64,000 nucleotides of DNA, from the NCBI GenBank assembly GCA_032622095.1, contig CP136068.1, positions 112,171,546 to 112,235,545 of the forward strand, given 5' to 3'. Both the position numbers and the translations under genes were made by a program. This DNA comes from Siphonodentalium dalli. Its lineage: Eukaryota; Mollusca; Scaphopoda; Gadilida; Siphonodentaliidae. The notes beneath the pieces are model-generated. The model had not been told where the DNA came from. It saw only the letters and a program-made list of their open reading frames with translations, and made no database searches. This document shows, in pieces, positions 1 to 10,580 of the stretch; position 1 is the first letter of the stretch, and each line of letters begins with the position of its first letter.

Positions 1-221
1 CCCATCGGCCTGCACAACCACGATTGGTATACATTCTATTGCCACTCACTATTGCTATCTCATACTCTCATTCACTATACTCAACTGCCCTTCTGTTCTA
101 CTCTGTTCTCTTTCTCCTACCTACTCACACCTACCTGTATGCTCTATTAATATGTTTGTTACTGTGCACCGAGGATGCCCAAAACAGAACTGCTCTCAGG
201 ATTTTGATATGACTTTTGATA
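1..221 (+). other. LINE 5' leader, cut by window edge
   Basis: Sequence ahead of the LINE ORF. It shares the ORF's reading frame but is closed by TGA at 210-212, ten bases before the first ATG at 222. Probably 5' UTR of the element. The true 5' end lies at or beyond the left edge, because no target-site duplication can be seen. Confidence 0.4.
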
Positions 222-3200
222 ATGGGTGACATAATGTTACATAGGGCAAGAATCGGTGCATTTCACAATCTTGCTGTCAGGCTGTCGGGGAGGGGGCGTC
301 TATGTGTGAAACAATCAAAAACATGCTTGTTTTATATCATGTTACGTTTACGTGGACTGGATCTTATAACTGCCTTAACATTGACACTGTTGGTTTTCAT
401 TTTCTTCCCGATGGAACAATTCTGCGCTCTCAAACATATCTTGGCAGGCAAGAAACTATCTAATTCTCCAAATTCCGATGATAAAAAGACGAAGTTGAAC
501 ACTAAATTTGCGATGTCACACACAATTGTATTCCTCTTCACATGCGTGACATTTCTAACTGTATTAGCGGTATCTTTAGCAAAGGCCCTTTTGGTCCTGG
601 CAGGAGACGTGGAGACTAACCCAGGCCCCTCAACCGAACAACACAATCACTCGGTACTTGTACTGAATACACAGAGTATCAGAAATAAAGTAGATATACT
701 TGCAGCCGAAACATCAAATGGGGAGTACGACATATGTCTATTAACCGAATCCTGGCTCGATCATTCTATCCCGGATTCAGAAATCCATCTTCCTGGCTAC
801 CATGATCCTGCCCGCAAAGACAGGATAGATGGCAGAACAGGAGGGGGTGTGTGTATTTACGTTCGTGACACTATACCATTCAAAATACGCGATGAACTTG
901 ACAGTGACGAAGTAGAAAATATCTGGATAGAGGTTACAATTAACACAAAACGTTGTCTTGTAGGATGTTTTTATCGCCCTCCCAACTCCCCCGCAAGCCT
1001 GTGGACAAAAATTAATGATAACATTTCTCTTGCGCGCGATAGCGACCTGGATGTCATAATAGGTGGAGATTTCAATGAAAACTATGTACGCAACGGTAAT
1101 GGTAAAATAAACGGCATATGTAACGAACGAGGTCTGACCCAACTGGTCACTGATAAAACGCATTTTACTGAAAATTCCTCATCCATTCTCGACTTGCTCA
1201 TGACTAGCAACCCTGACCTTATTGATTCCCCTTGTGTTCTTGGCAACATATTCGACAACACAATTAGGTATCACTGTCCGGTCGTTGCTCAGATAAAACT
1301 TTTGAAAAATAAGTCGGCTACAAATCTCACTAGACGTATCTGGAATTATAATCTGGCTGACTTCGATACCATGAACGAAGACTTCTTGAGCTGGAACTAT
1401 GATGATAATACACCATTTGAACTTTCAGCTCATGCAGATAACTTAACTGCAAAAATTCAAAAGGTATGCAGTGACAATATCCCAAATAAGATAGTACTTA
1501 TCCGGAAAGGTAGTCCCCAATGGCTTACGTGTAATGTACGGAAACTGATGAGGCAACGAAATCGATTACACAAGATAGCTAAAAGGAAAAACACACCACA
1601 AACATGGGCAAACTTCAGATCTAAACGTAATGAAACTACATCGGCTATTAGAAAAAGCAAACGTGATTATGACACCAAGAATGAGAACACATTGAATAGC
1701 CCATCACATGACCAGTCTTCCTGGTGGAAAACACTCCAAAAAATAGTATTTGCTACCAGTGATAGATCAATACCCCCCTTGAACACCAACGGCGACTTCC
1801 TGATATCACCAACTGAAAAAGCAAATGCTTTCAATTCGTATTTTTGTAAAATTTCATCAGTTGATGACGTTGGGAAACGCCTACCAGTCCTTGAACCGGA
1901 TAACTCCATATCCACATTAAGCGATATAAAAATCACAGCCCCTGACATTTACAAAGCGTTAAAAAGTCTTAAAATATCTAAGTCAAGTGGGCCCGACGGA
2001 ATAAGTCCGAGAGTTTTGAAAAGTTGTGCCTCCTCGCTCTGTGAACCTCTTGAATTCTATTTTAGAACATTTACCGAAAACAGTTACTACCCACACCAGT
2101 GGAAGCGTTCACATGTTACACCTATATTTAAGAGTGGTGATTCCGGTCTTATATCAAATTACCGACCAATTTCTCTACTAAGCTGCGTCTCAAAGGTCTA
2201 TGAAAAATGTATTTATAAATATCTATGGGAATTTCTTGATGAAAACAAACTCCTATCATTTTACCAAGCTGGTTTCATGCGCAACGATTCAACGGTTTTT
2301 CAACTTACCGAAATATATGACAATATATGTCGATCATTAGACGACGGAAAAGAGGTCCGGTGTATATTCTGTGACATAAGTAAAGCATTCGATAAAGTCT
2401 GGCACCGTGGCCTCTTGAACAAACTGACAAAAATTGGTATAAGAGGAAACTTGTATAACTTGATGAAATCGTATCTAGAATGTAGACAACAACAGGTTGT
2501 CATAGATGGCACACGTTCGGAACTACAAAATGTAACAGCAGGTGTGCCGCAAGGCTCAGTATTAGGCCCACTTCTGTTTTTAATTTATATTAATGATATA
2601 ACCGAAAATATACGATGTAACATTCGTCTATTTGCTGATGACACTTCTCTATTTCTTACTATCGAAGACCCCACCATGGCCGCAAAACTAATCAACGATG
2701 ACCTCGAAACTCTCATGTGTTGGGCATCAGAATGGCTTGTAAAATTCAATCCCCTGAAAACGGAATCTCTCTTAATCTCCAGGAAAGAAACACCAGTATA
2801 TCATCCACATTTGACCATGGGAACCGCGACAATTGTTGAGGTTGACAGCCATAAACATCTGGGACTTACTTTCGACAACATGGGCTCTTGGGGTATCCAC
2901 ATCAGATCTATGCTTGACAAAGCATGGAGTCGAGTAAATCTAGTACGTAAACACAGATACAGGCTAAGCAGAGTAACGCTTGAAAAAATCCATTATACAT
3001 TTATCCGACCAATACTGGAATATGCCTCCCCTGTTTGGGATAACTGCCCTGATTATCTTAGTGATGACATTGAAAAGGTTCAGTATGAAATGGCCCGAAT
3101 AGTAACAGGTGCAACCATCAGTACGAGTAACGCGTGCCTTTTGTCAGAGACTGGCTGGGAACTCCTCTCTTCACGCCGTAGAAAACACAAGCTGTGCCAA

Positions 3201-3785
3201 TTTTTTAAAATGATACGAGGAACTGCTCCATCAATTTTAAGAAATTATGTACGACCAATTCAGGCAAATAATTCCAGATATAACTTCAGATTTGAACATA
3301 TAAGACTACCCTCGAATATTAATTATGACTATTATATGGATTCTTTCTTACCATCTGCAATTACCGAATGGAACAAACTGTCAGAAACTACAAAGAGCAG
3401 CAGTACAATCGAAGACTTCAAAAAGGAACTGAACAGTGACAATATACGTCCACCTGCCTATTTTTATCATAGTAAATGTCGTAAATCTCATATCCTCCAT
3501 ACCCGGTTAAGATTGAACTGCAGCCACCTAAGTGGTGACCTGACAGATAACCATGTAACAATTTCCCCCTTCTGTCTATGTGGGGAATTTGAGACAACTT
3601 ACCACTATCTCTTTGAATGTACATTTTATCACGAGCCCAGAAGAGAACTATATGACTCCCTACCAAATGTTGCCTTATCTGAGAATACACTAATGCGGGG
3701 GTCAAGAGAGCTTAGTCTTCGCGAAAACAAACAAATATTTAATGCAATACAGACATATATTATGAGAACAAAAAGATTTCCATGA
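222..3785 (+). CDS. LINE polyprotein with 2A-like peptide, endonuclease and reverse transcriptase
   Basis: Intact ORF of about 1187 residues from ATG 222; in-frame ATGs further in are possible starts. It encodes the machinery a non-LTR retrotransposon uses for target-primed reverse transcription. Order: two hydrophobic segments (about residues 45-60 and 105-130), a 2A-like motif GDVETNPGP ending at Pro136, then an APE-type endonuclease (NTQSIRNK, LLTESWL, FYRPP, GGDFNENY). At the usual Ser-Asp-His site I read Arg349-Tyr350-His351, so the canonical Asp is absent. The reverse transcriptase follows (GPDGISP, YRPISLL, DISKAFD, AGVPQGS, catalytic FADD at 804-807). The C terminus holds C-X1-C-X7-H-X4-C at 1118-1133. 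In known 2A-bearing LINEs, ribosome skipping releases the N-terminal peptide during translation. CR1-like affiliation is inferred. Absence of any stop suggests recent insertion. Confidence 0.93.
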   Translation: MGDIMLHRARIGAFHNLAVRLSGRGRLCVKQSKTCLFYIMLRLRGLDLITALTLTLLVFIFFPMEQFCALKHILAGKKLSNSPNSDDKKTKLNTKFAMSHTIVFLFTCVTFLTVLAVSLAKALLVLAGDVETNPGPSTEQHNHSVLVLNTQSIRNKVDILAAETSNGEYDICLLTESWLDHSIPDSEIHLPGYHDPARKDRIDGRTGGGVCIYVRDTIPFKIRDELDSDEVENIWIEVTINTKRCLVGCFYRPPNSPASLWTKINDNISLARDSDLDVIIGGDFNENYVRNGNGKINGICNERGLTQLVTDKTHFTENSSSILDLLMTSNPDLIDSPCVLGNIFDNTIRYHCPVVAQIKLLKNKSATNLTRRIWNYNLADFDTMNEDFLSWNYDDNTPFELSAHADNLTAKIQKVCSDNIPNKIVLIRKGSPQWLTCNVRKLMRQRNRLHKIAKRKNTPQTWANFRSKRNETTSAIRKSKRDYDTKNENTLNSPSHDQSSWWKTLQKIVFATSDRSIPPLNTNGDFLISPTEKANAFNSYFCKISSVDDVGKRLPVLEPDNSISTLSDIKITAPDIYKALKSLKISKSSGPDGISPRVLKSCASSLCEPLEFYFRTFTENSYYPHQWKRSHVTPIFKSGDSGLISNYRPISLLSCVSKVYEKCIYKYLWEFLDENKLLSFYQAGFMRNDSTVFQLTEIYDNICRSLDDGKEVRCIFCDISKAFDKVWHRGLLNKLTKIGIRGNLYNLMKSYLECRQQQVVIDGTRSELQNVTAGVPQGSVLGPLLFLIYINDITENIRCNIRLFADDTSLFLTIEDPTMAAKLINDDLETLMCWASEWLVKFNPLKTESLLISRKETPVYHPHLTMGTATIVEVDSHKHLGLTFDNMGSWGIHIRSMLDKAWSRVNLVRKHRYRLSRVTLEKIHYTFIRPILEYASPVWDNCPDYLSDDIEKVQYEMARIVTGATISTSNACLLSETGWELLSSRRRKHKLCQFFKMIRGTAPSILRNYVRPIQANNSRYNFRFEHIRLPSNINYDYYMDSFLPSAITEWNKLSETTKSSSTIEDFKKELNSDNIRPPAYFYHSKCRKSHILHTRLRLNCSHLSGDLTDNHVTISPFCLCGEFETTYHYLFECTFYHEPRRELYDSLPNVALSENTLMRGSRELSLRENKQIFNAIQTYIMRTKRFP
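600..629 (+). other. 2A-like ribosome-skipping motif
   Basis: Codons for GDVETNPGP, matching the D-(V/I)-E-X-N-P-G-P consensus; the skip would fall between Gly135 and Pro136. The preceding residues form a hydrophobic run (about 105-130) that could act as a signal or membrane segment. This separates a roughly 135-residue leader from the endonuclease-RT part. 2A-like motifs are documented in APE-type LINEs of several invertebrates, so the presence is known biology. Activity here is inferred. Confidence 0.85.
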
Positions 3786-4101
3786 TCTGCATTGGTAACA
3801 AATTGCTTTGGATTCCGGCCGCGCTATGCGGCAGCACGATGTTCCCCATTATATATGTAGTACTAAATGTCTTCCGATAACGATTATTTTGTAAGTTACT
3901 TACTTGTCACTATCCTGTATATACGTGAACTGATTCTACATGAAGAATACAGCAATATTCGCAGTGAACCCCATTGAAATAGGAATTGGCCATTGCGATT
4001 GACCCCCTCCCATGAAGCCTGACGCATGCATATTACTACGAGCATAATTTTCATCACGCAGCAAATAAATTATTGAAAACTCTGTCCCCTCTACTTTCTC
4101 A

Positions 4102-4132
<31 letters not shown>

Positions 4133-4405
4133 GCCTCCTGCTATCCCTAACACTATCTTCCGCTGTGTCCATCCCAACTTAGTTACTTCTCCTTTAAAAA
4201 ATATTATTTCTATTATTTCCCGTCTGATCGATACCCCTCCCTCACTTATTGGGGAAGGGGCATGTCGCAAAAGAGGAGAAGACTTCATATAAGCCCTCGG
4301 GCTTGTTGTCTGATCCTCATTTCCATACATTATCTCTTATATGTTGTATATTTATGTCATTTGTGTATTATGTGTATTATGTTTGGATTTGGGAATAAAA
4401 ATATG
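3786..4405 (+). other. Probable LINE 3' UTR
   Basis: Non-coding tail after the LINE stop. It contains a pyrimidine (CT)n tract at about 4096-4132. Near the end a short perfect hairpin AAGCCC-TC-GGGCTT (about 4292-4305) is followed by an AT-rich stretch with AATAAA near 4395. A stem-loop just upstream of the 3' end is typical of CR1/L2-like LINEs, where the RT recognises it. No clear 3' microsatellite or target duplication marks the exact end. Confidence 0.45.
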
Positions 4406-4779
4406 TTTACACTAACTAGTGTCTTTCTCAGTCGATGTAAAATTGTCGACTGGCCTTGCTTATAAAATTAGACCTAGTGATATTTCAAAACGAGGTTCAT
4501 GGTTATTCACATGACGATACAGACATAATAAATTACAACGTGCAAGATCGAAATATAGATGCAAATAGATACGCAACACTTACAGATATAACGCACTTAT
4601 CTTGTTATACAACAATTTTCGAACAGTTTTAATCTTGGCAATCTTCATTCAAACAAGAAGACAACGCGGTCCACACAGCGATGTATATATTTACGTCCAT
4701 GGTCCACATGTATCCTGGAATTCAACTTCCGGAACATACTGATGTTATCTATGGCAACCAATGTGCTTGCGAGACTCTT
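4406..4779. other. No gene seen
   Basis: AT-rich sequence without a convincing ORF, RNA gene or repeat boundary. Confidence 0.4.
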
Positions 4780-4930
4780 TTCCCTGATAAAATCGAATCA
4801 ATGTGTCGTACATATATCGACGGAACTATGTTCGGTGATAAAATCGGAGCTGTGTATCGCATAGATATCGATGTGACTATATGTTCCGTGATAAAATCGA
4901 ATATGTGTGCCGTATAGATATCGACATGTT
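4780..4930 (+). repeat. Three-copy tandem repeat, period 51-53 bp
   Basis: The core TGATAAAATCG starts at 4785, 4836 and 4889, each time followed by a degenerate ATAGATATCGA-like segment. Spacings are 51 and 53 bp. A 78-codon ORF (4681-4917) reads through the first copies only because one spacing is a multiple of three; I do not regard it as a gene. Confidence 0.7.
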
Positions 4931-5089
4931 TAAAGGGGTACTGTACGCCATTTTCAATAAATTCCCGTGAAAACAACGATCTAATATCAATAATATATAG
5001 AAAACTCAGTAATTTGAGTCGAAGGTGTATACTGTAAAAGTTCAGGTTAATAGGTTATCTTAAAATCAAAGTTAATAATTTGATATAAA

Positions 5090-5119
5090 TTTAATTTATG
5101 GCTGCAGCCATAAATTAAA
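5090..5119. repeat. 30-bp perfect palindrome
   Basis: TTTAATTTATGGCTG and its exact reverse complement abut, centred on CTGCAG. There is no spacer, so it could extrude as a small cruciform. No family recognised. Confidence 0.85.
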
Positions 5120-5505
5120 ATACGAATTTCCGTGTATAAGACGTAATCAAAATAATTCACGGATAGTGGATTGGGCAACACATGGCACATAAGATCGTGT
5201 ACAAATTTATGTAGATATGGGACGTAAACTCATGCCACTCACTGACTAGTGACTATACACTGACTTAAATGAGTATGTGGGACTAGTATGCATATGATAT
5301 AACATTTATTTGATACATTTGCTTGAAATCTGTCCAAAAATTACTCGACAACGACAATTGGTATTTTCGCATTCCGGCTAATCTGCCATCCGTAACATTA
5401 CTTCGTACTCAACAGACTTTCAAATAATGGAAATCTTGTTACCTTATTCTACGACTCAGAAGCTATAGAAACCAACAACAACATTTGAGTACAGTATCCC
5501 TTTAA

Positions 5506-5755
5506 CAGTGCAATGAAAGGGAGCTCAAGTGCGGACAGTGCGAATTTATGTTTTGTAAGAAAATCTCTGCTGATCTACCACACAAACGTCCCCAAAACAT
5601 CATTCCTTTTCAGTGTGAGAAGTGCAAGGCCAAATTTTCGTCACCCACTGCATATCGCCGACGTGTCAGAGAAGAGTCATGTCGTAATTCAGTGCCATCT
5701 CACATATATATGTGACGCATGCGGAGATCACTTGTAAACAGTCTGAATGACCACG
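5506..5755 (+). pseudogene. C2H2 zinc-finger-like remnant or exon
   Basis: The frame with codons at 5527-5529 reads KCGQCEF, then a His, then PFQCEKCKAKF and a stretch ending in YRRRVREESC. This is the Cys-X2-Cys spacing and aromatic layout of C2H2 fingers. That frame stops at about 5710, while a different frame (the one starting at ATG 5513) continues with YICDACGDHL, so a frameshift lies near 5690-5710. Upstream, CCCTTTAACAG at about 5498-5508 resembles a splice acceptor, so this may be a decayed exon rather than a processed copy. Such proteins normally bind DNA. Finger spacing is imperfect and no neighbouring exon was found. Confidence 0.4.
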
Positions 5756-6624
5756 TGTAACATCCTACATTTACAGTCTGTACTATATATCGCGACACAG
5801 ACGAGAGACTGTATACGAGTGATGATGTTTGTGTGCATGTAATCTATTAAAACTGCCTCGGTTAAATGGCGTTCCATTTGATTTTTACGCGATGCCCATT
5901 CGTGTGTTGATTTTATATGGGCGGGTCGTGCATTGGAGTTTCAATACTGGGAGTTAAAAAGTCATAGTTACATGCACAAGCCAGGGGATTACTAACCTAC
6001 TACGAGCCATTGTCTATGAATATCTCACTGATTACGCGCGCCGCGTGTATACTAATGTAGAGATTCTCGTTTCGCCTGGGCGCATGGGGTTTTTTATTTA
6101 TAGAATGGGAATTTTTGGGAGGATTTAAAGTCGAACTGCGACCGGAGGCCGAGTCCGGTAAAAGGTGTAGTTGGGAATTTCAATTTCATTTATTGTCGTT
6201 AACATGTCAATAATTATGATTTTTGGTTTGTGATAAGATATGCCAATTACAAATAACAGAAATGAAAAAGATAATTTGTAAGTCTTATATTTCAACGTTT
6301 ATAGACATTTTTCGTTCCGCAGCACATTGGGGGTTGTGGTCGGAGACGGTCGAGCCGGCCGCCGGTTCGTTAATTAGGTGCTGGTTGTTATTGTTATTTT
6401 AACGGAATTCTGAGTTGGTCATTCGCGAAACCAATATATTTTATATTCTATAATTACAATCATGGGTATATAATATATTATCTTGAGCGCGTTACCATTT
6501 CTGACATTGGTTTTCTTGTACGCAGATGTTGTACATGCATTGCTAACAATACTATAGACCTAACTAATATAATCTCCACTATAGACGCGCGACCACCTAC
6601 AGCCGTTACACTGTCATAGATTTC
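5756..6624. other. No gene seen
   Basis: AT-rich sequence with a short GC-rich patch near 6340-6370. No supported ORF or RNA gene. Confidence 0.4.
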
Positions 6625-7894
6625 AACCACTGCGAGCATTATCCCTAACCACTGCGAGCATTATCCCTAACCACTGCGAGCATTATGCCTAACCACTGCG
6701 AGCAGTATCCCTAACCACTGCGAGAATTATGCCTAACCACTGCGAGCATTATCCCTAACCACTGCGAGCATTATCCCTAACCACTGCGAGCATTATCCCT
6801 AACCACTGCGAGCATTATCCCTAACCACTGCGAGCATTATCCCTAACCACTGCGAGCAGTATCCCTAACCACTGCGAGCAGTATCCCTAACCACTGCGAG
6901 CAGTATCCCTAACCACTGCGAGAAGTATCCCTAACCACTGCAAGCAGTATCCCTAACCAATGCGAGCAGTATCCCTAACCACTGCGAGCAGTATCCCTAA
7001 CCACTGCGAGCAGTATCCCTAACCACTGCGAGCAGTATCCCTAACCACTGCGAGCAGTATCCCTAACCACTGCGAGCAGTATCCCTAACCACTGCGAGCA
7101 GTATCCCTAACCACTGCGAGCATTATCCATAACCACTGCGAGCAGTATCCCTAACCACTGCGAGCATTATCCCTAACCACTGCGAGCAGTATCCCTAACC
7201 ATCTGCGAGCATTATCCCTAACCACTGCGAGCAGTATCCCTAACCACTGCGAGCAGTATCCCTAAACACTGTGAGAATTATCCCTAACCACTGCGAGCAG
7301 TATCCCTAACCACTGCGAGAAGTATCCCTAACCACTGCGAGCAGTATCCCTAACCACTGCGATCAGTATCCCTAACCACTGCGAGCAGTATCCCTAACCA
7401 CTGCGAGCAATATCCCTAACCACTGCGATCAGTATCCCTAACCACTGCGAGCAGTATACCTAACCACTGCGAGCAGTATCCCTAACCACTGCGAGCAGTA
7501 TCCCTAACCACTGCGAGCAGTATCCCTAACCACTGCGATCAGTATCCCTAACCACTGCGAGCAGTATCCCTAACCACTGCTAGCAGTATCCATAACCACT
7601 GCGAACAGTATCCCTAACCACTGCGAGCAGTATCCCTAACCACTGCGAGCAGTATCCCTAACCACTGCGAGCATTATCCCTAACCAGTGCGAGCAGTATC
7701 CCTAACCACTGCGAGCAGTATCCCTAACCACTGCGAGCAGTATCCCTAACCACTGTGAGAAGTATCCCTAACCACTGCGAGCAGTATCCATAACCACTGC
7801 GAGCAGTATCCCTAACCACTGCTAGAAGTATCCCTAACCACTGCGAGCATTATCCCTAACCACTGCGAGCAGTATCCCTAACCACTGCGAGCAG
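6625..7894 (+). repeat. 22-bp minisatellite, about 58 copies
   Basis: A 22-bp unit, ACCACTGCGAGCAGTAT plus CCCTA, repeats over about 1270 bp. Two main variants occur: GAGCATTAT, enriched in the first quarter, and GAGCAGTAT, dominant later; GATCAG and GAGAAG are minor forms. One unit near 7200 carries a 1-bp insertion. Each unit holds CTGC-GA-GCAG, a mini-hairpin, and CCCTAACC, which resembles part of the metazoan telomere repeat. The period is not a multiple of three and no long ORF crosses it, so it is not a coding repeat. Confidence 0.97.
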
Positions 7895-8109
7895 GACCAT
7901 TCAACAGTTTCTTTATTTAAAAAAGAGCAGTTAACTCAAAATGTATTAGTCGCCGTCCAGGATACCACAATCTGGGAACAATTACTAATGAAAAATATTC
8001 GATGTCTATTTGAATATATTTTCTTTTTAAAAGATAATCAGTATTTTCTTGTTTAAATGGGATATGAATACATAAATGGTGGAAAATCAAGGTTATCTCT
8101 AAATTGGTG

Positions 8110-8483
8110 TTAAAGACATATTATGGACTTGTTCGGTGCGTGAAATTGACAAGTTAGTACTCAGGCGCTATGCCAACCTGGGGAATGTAGCATTCTACTA
8201 ACATCGCCGAAATTTCCAAGAAATCGACCTTACCACTCCATAGAAAATATCGTCGGAACTTTCCTCAATAGTAAATATTTACATCTCGATTGGGGACGCA
8301 ACTATCAGTGACAATGTAACACAAATTATTTCGTCGTCGAGAGTCGTTGCATTTAATTAATATGTAAGAATGACGATGTATATCGTCAATTTGGAGTATT
8401 ATTCGTAACAATTAACTACTTTGAGCAAGATTATTCTCAATTTGTATTTGATCTCCCTACCGGAGTGTTTCACATCACTTTAA
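8110..8483 (+). mobile_element. Dispersed repeat family A, copy 1
   Basis: About 374 bp, bounded by TTAAAGACATATTATG at the left and CACATCACTTTAA at the right. It is shared with copies at 15080-15446 and 59799-60170, all in the same orientation. It encodes no protein. The common ends and flanking TAA or TTAA suggest a MITE, but terminal inverted repeats are weak (TTAAAG only), so the superfamily is open. Confidence 0.75.
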
Positions 8484-9285
8484 CACAAAAGCAGTATATT
8501 CTGGCATAGGCTATTTTGTAGTTCACGCGGCCGCTAGAACATGTAGTATGATCTTGATAGTTTGTCACTGCCGCGTGTATCTTCCACCTGTGTGTGGCAT
8601 TTGCTTATATTTTGCTACCCAAACTGCCCTGCGACCAGGAGCTTAACCACTGCTGCTTCGCTGTGCAGGAAAGGTTCACATTGGGTGACATCTCTCTGAT
8701 CGATTAAACTGTTTCATCGATATTTCTAAATACTGTCATAGCGGCAGCGTTTACGGACTCTCGTCATTCCGAAAACTGGACAATTAACGGTCGAAATCTG
8801 GATCCACATTGCATATCTCCGATGCACCTAAGTGTCGGAAAATGCACGTCGATAATACATTGTATATCTGATTGAACATCGGAAATTCAATAACCCAAAT
8901 TGATTTTGTAACGGTATAGCGACATTAAAATCAAATGTATAGTATACTCATCTGCTACGTGAGTATGCGACATAGTTTAGTGAGTAACAACAGACACTCA
9001 TGGCAGTGCACTATGAAACTATGTAATAAACAGTAATGAGGATTCACAATAATGACGCGTTTGTAATATGGCTGAATGGTAGATGGTGGGTATAGTGGTA
9101 TATTGTCGAGTAGCAATGGTGGGATTAAAAACGTCAGGACACGGTATTTGAAAGTATGAGCATAATTGTATAGAATGGTAGATTTTAAATAAATACAAAA
9201 TGTTCATTAATTGTGAGATCAGAAAATGAGGACATAATTTGCCCCTCCCCCAATCAGAATTGGCCTGAATGTGTCCTTAGAAAGA
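8484..9285. other. No gene seen
   Basis: No supported coding region, RNA gene or recognisable element. Confidence 0.4.
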
Positions 9286-10060
9286 AGTTATACTTAGCCG
9301 AGAAACTCCCGTCCTCAGTGGAGTAAATTGGGGGCTTAAAAGTTTCGAGAACACGCCACTTGATATGTATTGACGCACAACATTGTTTGGAAAATGTAAA
9401 TCCGCTAACCTTACACAATTATGTTCAACTTTTAAGATATGTTCTGTCGTGCTATACATGTGCTATTCAGAGGAGAAACTCCCGCCATCGATGGAATCAT
9501 TTGAAGCCTTAAATGTCTGGGGAACATGCCAATTAATAGCTGTTGACGCATGAGAGTGTTCGAGATATGCGCCCATGTTAACCATGTTGGGATCTATCCA
9601 ATTGGCACTCACCACATGGCAATGATGGGTTACGATACTCGCTGAATTTACACTGAAAGACCGTGAATTCACGTAATTCACAAATGCAACTACTTTATTG
9701 CGAGTTTCATTTCTGTCAGTAAAAGATTCGAACAATCCTAGTCAGCACTGTATCTCCTATATACTCTAGAGTACATCACTGAAATAAGTTAGGGCTGCTG
9801 CTTGCTCTGTTCAGCCGATAAACTCCCGTCCTCGGTTGATTCAATGGAAGCCTTAGATGTCTGGAGAACATGTCACTAGACATTGTTTGGAATGTGAAAA
9901 ACCACTAACTGTACAACATGCTCTGTCTTGTGCTATTTCGACAGGAAACTCACGTCGGTATAAACAACTGGGGGCTAAAACAATTCAAGAACACGCCACT
10001 TGATAGCTGCTGGCGCACGACAGTGTTTGGACAATGAGAACATGAGATCAATAACCGCAC
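9286..10060 (+). repeat. Degenerate tandem repeat, about four units
   Basis: The phrases GAGAAACTCCCGTC, GAACACGCCACTTGATA and GACGCACGACAGTGTTTGG, or close variants, recur near 9300, 9470, 9815 and 9945. Units are roughly 120-175 bp and strongly diverged. Short minus-strand ORFs here are incidental. Confidence 0.6.
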
Positions 10061-10071
10061 ATAAATTGTTT

Positions 10072-10580
10072 AAAGATACCGGAGGCGTTGGCGATGGGTA
10101 TGCTGTTAAAATATTCAGCTCCGTCAAAAACCGCCATAAACAGAAAGAATAGTCAAATATAGACGGACCTTGTTCTTATATCAATCAGAAATATGGCATA
10201 AACAGTATGTTTTTGTCAAATGTTTTTCCTTTGTTATGTAAACAAAAGCAGAAAACGTTACAGAACCTGGCTTTTGTTTAGATCCGGATATGGGCGTTAT
10301 TTGTTACCGTTTTCCTGATATGGAAATAAGAAAGAGCGTTTATACCATTTGTGTGTTATTAACCAATAGAATTGCGCTGTGTTATCTAAACAGAAGCAAA
10401 ACTTATGTAGCAGGTTCTTGTTTACGTACACCATCGTACGTCTTGACTACAATATACTATTTACGCGCTGATTATGTTTGACATATGAACAAAACAATAT
10501 ATATTTTTAATATTCCTTCCGTTGATGGCGATTTGAAAAAATATGAATATTTCTGCAACGAACGCCGCCCGTGCCTTTAA
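10072..10580 (+). mobile_element. Dispersed repeat family B, copy 1
   Basis: About 500 bp with related inverted ends: the left starts TTAAAGATACCGGAGGCGTT, and the right end reads TTAAAGGCACGGGCGGCG on the other strand. The element recurs in opposite orientation at 26230-26725 and partly at 19331-19500. Shared interior includes GGCATAAACAGTATG and a motif reading AAGAGCGTTTATACC. Non-coding; most likely a MITE with TTAA-type ends. Confidence 0.7.

Noticed and set aside
4681-4917. 78-codon ORF with internal repeats
   Set aside because: It is the translation of a 51-53-bp tandem repeat; spacing is not constantly a multiple of three and there is no supporting signal.
6625-7894. CRISPR-like array
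   Set aside because: Units abut with no unique spacers and the context is eukaryotic, so it is a minisatellite.
6625-7894. True interstitial telomere tract
   Set aside because: Only CCCTAACC recurs once per 22 bp; there are no consecutive hexamers.
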